Shown piece after piece: positions 42,709 through 43,946 of a DNA stretch of 43,946 nt (the first letter of the stretch is position 1; each line of letters begins with the position of its first letter). The notes below the pieces were generated by a model. The model searched no databases and was not told the origin of the DNA. It worked only from the letters and a program-made list of their open reading frames with translations. The translations under genes and the position numbers were made by a program. Origin of the DNA: Methanosarcinales archaeon (GTDB lineage Archaea > Halobacteriota > Methanosarcinia > Methanosarcinales > Methanosarcinaceae). The stretch lies in assembly GCA_031260345.1 (NCBI GenBank), contig JAIRKA010000047.1:1-43946 (forward strand), given 5' to 3'.

Positions 42709-43946
42709 TTATTTTTCCGCAGAAGAGGAAACTTCAAATTTCTTCTTCAATTTTTCATAAAAAGCGTTCTCAGCGCCCGTTGACGTCAAAAACAGCTTTT
42801 CAACGATTAACTCCGGCGTGCTTTTTGCAACATGATTTTTAATCGGGTTTCTGTTCACGATCAAATTCAAATGTTCATCGAGCCCGCCCGCTTCAATGCC
42901 GTCAACGCGGATCGGAATATCAGCGTTTTCCATTATGGATTCGGCCAAATGAGAAACAAAAAGCGAAAGCGTTTTGCCGTTTTCACAGAACGTTTCCAAA
43001 AGCCCGGCAATGATCTTTGCGGAAGCGCCGGGTTCGGTAATCGATTCAAGCTCGTCTGCGAAAACAGCGCGTTCCGTTCCGCTGCTTTCCGAGACGATTG
43101 AGAAATTGCGAAGCGTTGTTTCAAAAGCGCCTGCATCCAATGTCCCTTTAGATTTGCCGAAGTAATAAAACTCTTCAATCGGCGAAAATTCAAACGATTC
43201 GGCGGGAACGGGAAAACCCATGTGCGCCAAAATCAAACATTGGCCGACAAGTTCCAAAATCGTTGTTTTTCCGCCCGAATTTACGCCGCTCAATAAAACG
43301 GTGTTTTCAACATCATAGGAAACAGGCGTAATGAAGTCCAATCCGTGTTTGGAGGAAAGAAAAAGATTGCGGCCGTTAACGAGATTGAAGAAAACAGTGT
43401 TTGCGTCGGAACCGGCTGAATTCAATTTCGAATTCTGATTCAAATCCAAATTCAACTTTGATTGAGAGCCGGAAGGCGTTTTGGAAAAAGTCGGAAACGT
43501 CATTTGATAAGCATGCGCAAAGCTTGCCGCTGAATACCAGCAACCAAATTCAAGGCAATCGTTAATCAGAAGAGAGATGGCTTCCTTTTTGCCGGCCAAT
43601 TCTTTTGAAAGCTGTTTTTTCTGCTTTTGTTCAAGCTCGGCGGATTTCAAAGAGATTTCTTTCTTAAAGCGCGTCAAAGAATCTAAATTCAGCGCTATGG
43701 GGCACGCTATTTCATCACCGTAAATGTCGGACAAAATTATTTCTTCATCTTTCTTCAGCGAAAGCGTGACGGTAATTTCGGCAAGCATTTCCTTTAAAAG
43801 CTCGCGGTACGGCTTTGAAACGTTCGCCGTTACAATTTGCTTCAAATCGGCGCCCGACAAGATATGCATTAATTGATCACCGTCAAGCGTCAGCGTATTT
43901 CCTGTCAGAACGGCTTTGAGCTTTTCGGAAAGCTCGGCCGCTTTTT
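42709..43946 (-). CDS. MutS-family DNA-binding ATPase (archaeal, N-terminus beyond window)
   Basis: The reading frame stays open past the ATG at 43869 to the window edge and encodes protein-like sequence (AELSEKLKAVL..), so the gene is truncated here and the ATG is internal. The visible 412 residues hold an alpha-helical core and the ABC-type MutS ATPase domain: Walker A SGVNSGGKTT, a signature region SIVSESSGT, Walker B RAVFADELESIT and the SLFVSHLAESI switch. There is no sign of the MutS2 Smr domain. Archaeal MutS relatives of this type are not classical mismatch repair proteins and their role is poorly known. A low-complexity Asn/Ser/Leu linker (SQSKLNLDLNQNSKLNS) precedes the ATPase. It is followed closely by a small unknown gene. 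Confidence 0.85.
   Translation of the reverse strand, partial: KAAELSEKLKAVLTGNTLTLDGDQLMHILSGADLKQIVTANVSKPYRELLKEMLAEITVTLSLKKDEEIILSDIYGDEIACPIALNLDSLTRFKKEISLKSAELEQKQKKQLSKELAGKKEAISLLINDCLEFGCWYSAASFAHAYQMTFPTFSKTPSGSQSKLNLDLNQNSKLNSAGSDANTVFFNLVNGRNLFLSSKHGLDFITPVSYDVENTVLLSGVNSGGKTTILELVGQCLILAHMGFPVPAESFEFSPIEEFYYFGKSKGTLDAGAFETTLRNFSIVSESSGTERAVFADELESITEPGASAKIIAGLLETFCENGKTLSLFVSHLAESIMENADIPIRVDGIEAGGLDEHLNLIVNRNPIKNHVAKSTPELIVEKLFLTSTGAENAFYEKLKKKFEVSSSAEK

Overview
The window is a chromosomal segment of a methanogenic archaeon, most likely of the Methanosarcinales/Methanosarcinaceae. The lineage call rests on a cluster of methanogenesis marker genes, archaeal PolD, aRF1, AglB, PurP, aIF5A, eS1, COG1361 surface proteins with an HAE3-type RND permease, and archaeal promoters. 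Base composition is moderately AT-rich. None of the 34 protein genes whose stop lies in the window ends in TAG, which fits a lineage that reads UAG as pyrrolysine. A Methanimicrococcus-like gut methanogen would fit, but species cannot be fixed from the sequence alone.

Layout. 1-4613: operon mmp3(partial)-mmp6-mmp5-mmp15-mmp17-mmp7, linked to methyl-coenzyme M reductase activation and maturation. 4785-6825: aIF5A and ribosomal protein eS1, separated by about 970 bp of repeat DNA. 6938-9986 (minus): aquaporin and a large multidomain adhesin-like surface protein. 10303-11591: purP and a 44-residue rubredoxin that the ORF track misses. 11867-16904 (minus): RND permease plus two related COG1361 membrane-anchored proteins. 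17281-21182: a 57-residue basic protein (also missed), a CxxCxxCC protein, a queuosine-precursor-type transporter and the CCA-adding enzyme. 21952-24984: AglB. 25251-30232: hisD, cupin phosphoglucose isomerase, aRF1, Sua5 and a small membrane protein. 31015-36730: PolD large subunit, a TatD-like hydrolase, and an LpdD-like/UbiX pair. 36871-37293: two tandem tRNA-Pro genes and an opposing tRNA-Thr. 37547-40568: flavin reductase, argD, hisC. 40644-43946: radical SAM activase, two small unknown proteins, and a MutS-family ATPase that runs off the right edge.

Most genes are housekeeping. The unusual content is in the repeats. (1) A long interspersed element of about 140-480 bp, with copies near 5.3, 18.5, 21.2, 27.5 and 30.3 kb and a remnant near 21.85 kb, has a conserved GC-rich head, a variable GC-rich middle, a conserved GTGATAA box and, in the longer copies, a terminal hairpin whose arms co-vary. 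(2) A short palindrome family (TTGACCG..CGGTCAA, sometimes preceded by a CTCGG..CCGAG hairpin) occurs between genes, inside the hairpin loop of one long repeat, and in frame inside the radical SAM gene. The last case resembles the palindromic elements known inside protein genes of Rickettsia. Filled and empty loop sites can be compared directly in this window.

Functional links: unencoded tRNA 3' CCA ends and cca; AglB and the sequon-bearing surface proteins; UbiX/LpdD and prenylated-FMN enzymes such as the UbiD-like decarboxylase of the archaeal mevalonate route; hisC and hisD in histidine synthesis; argD in arginine synthesis.
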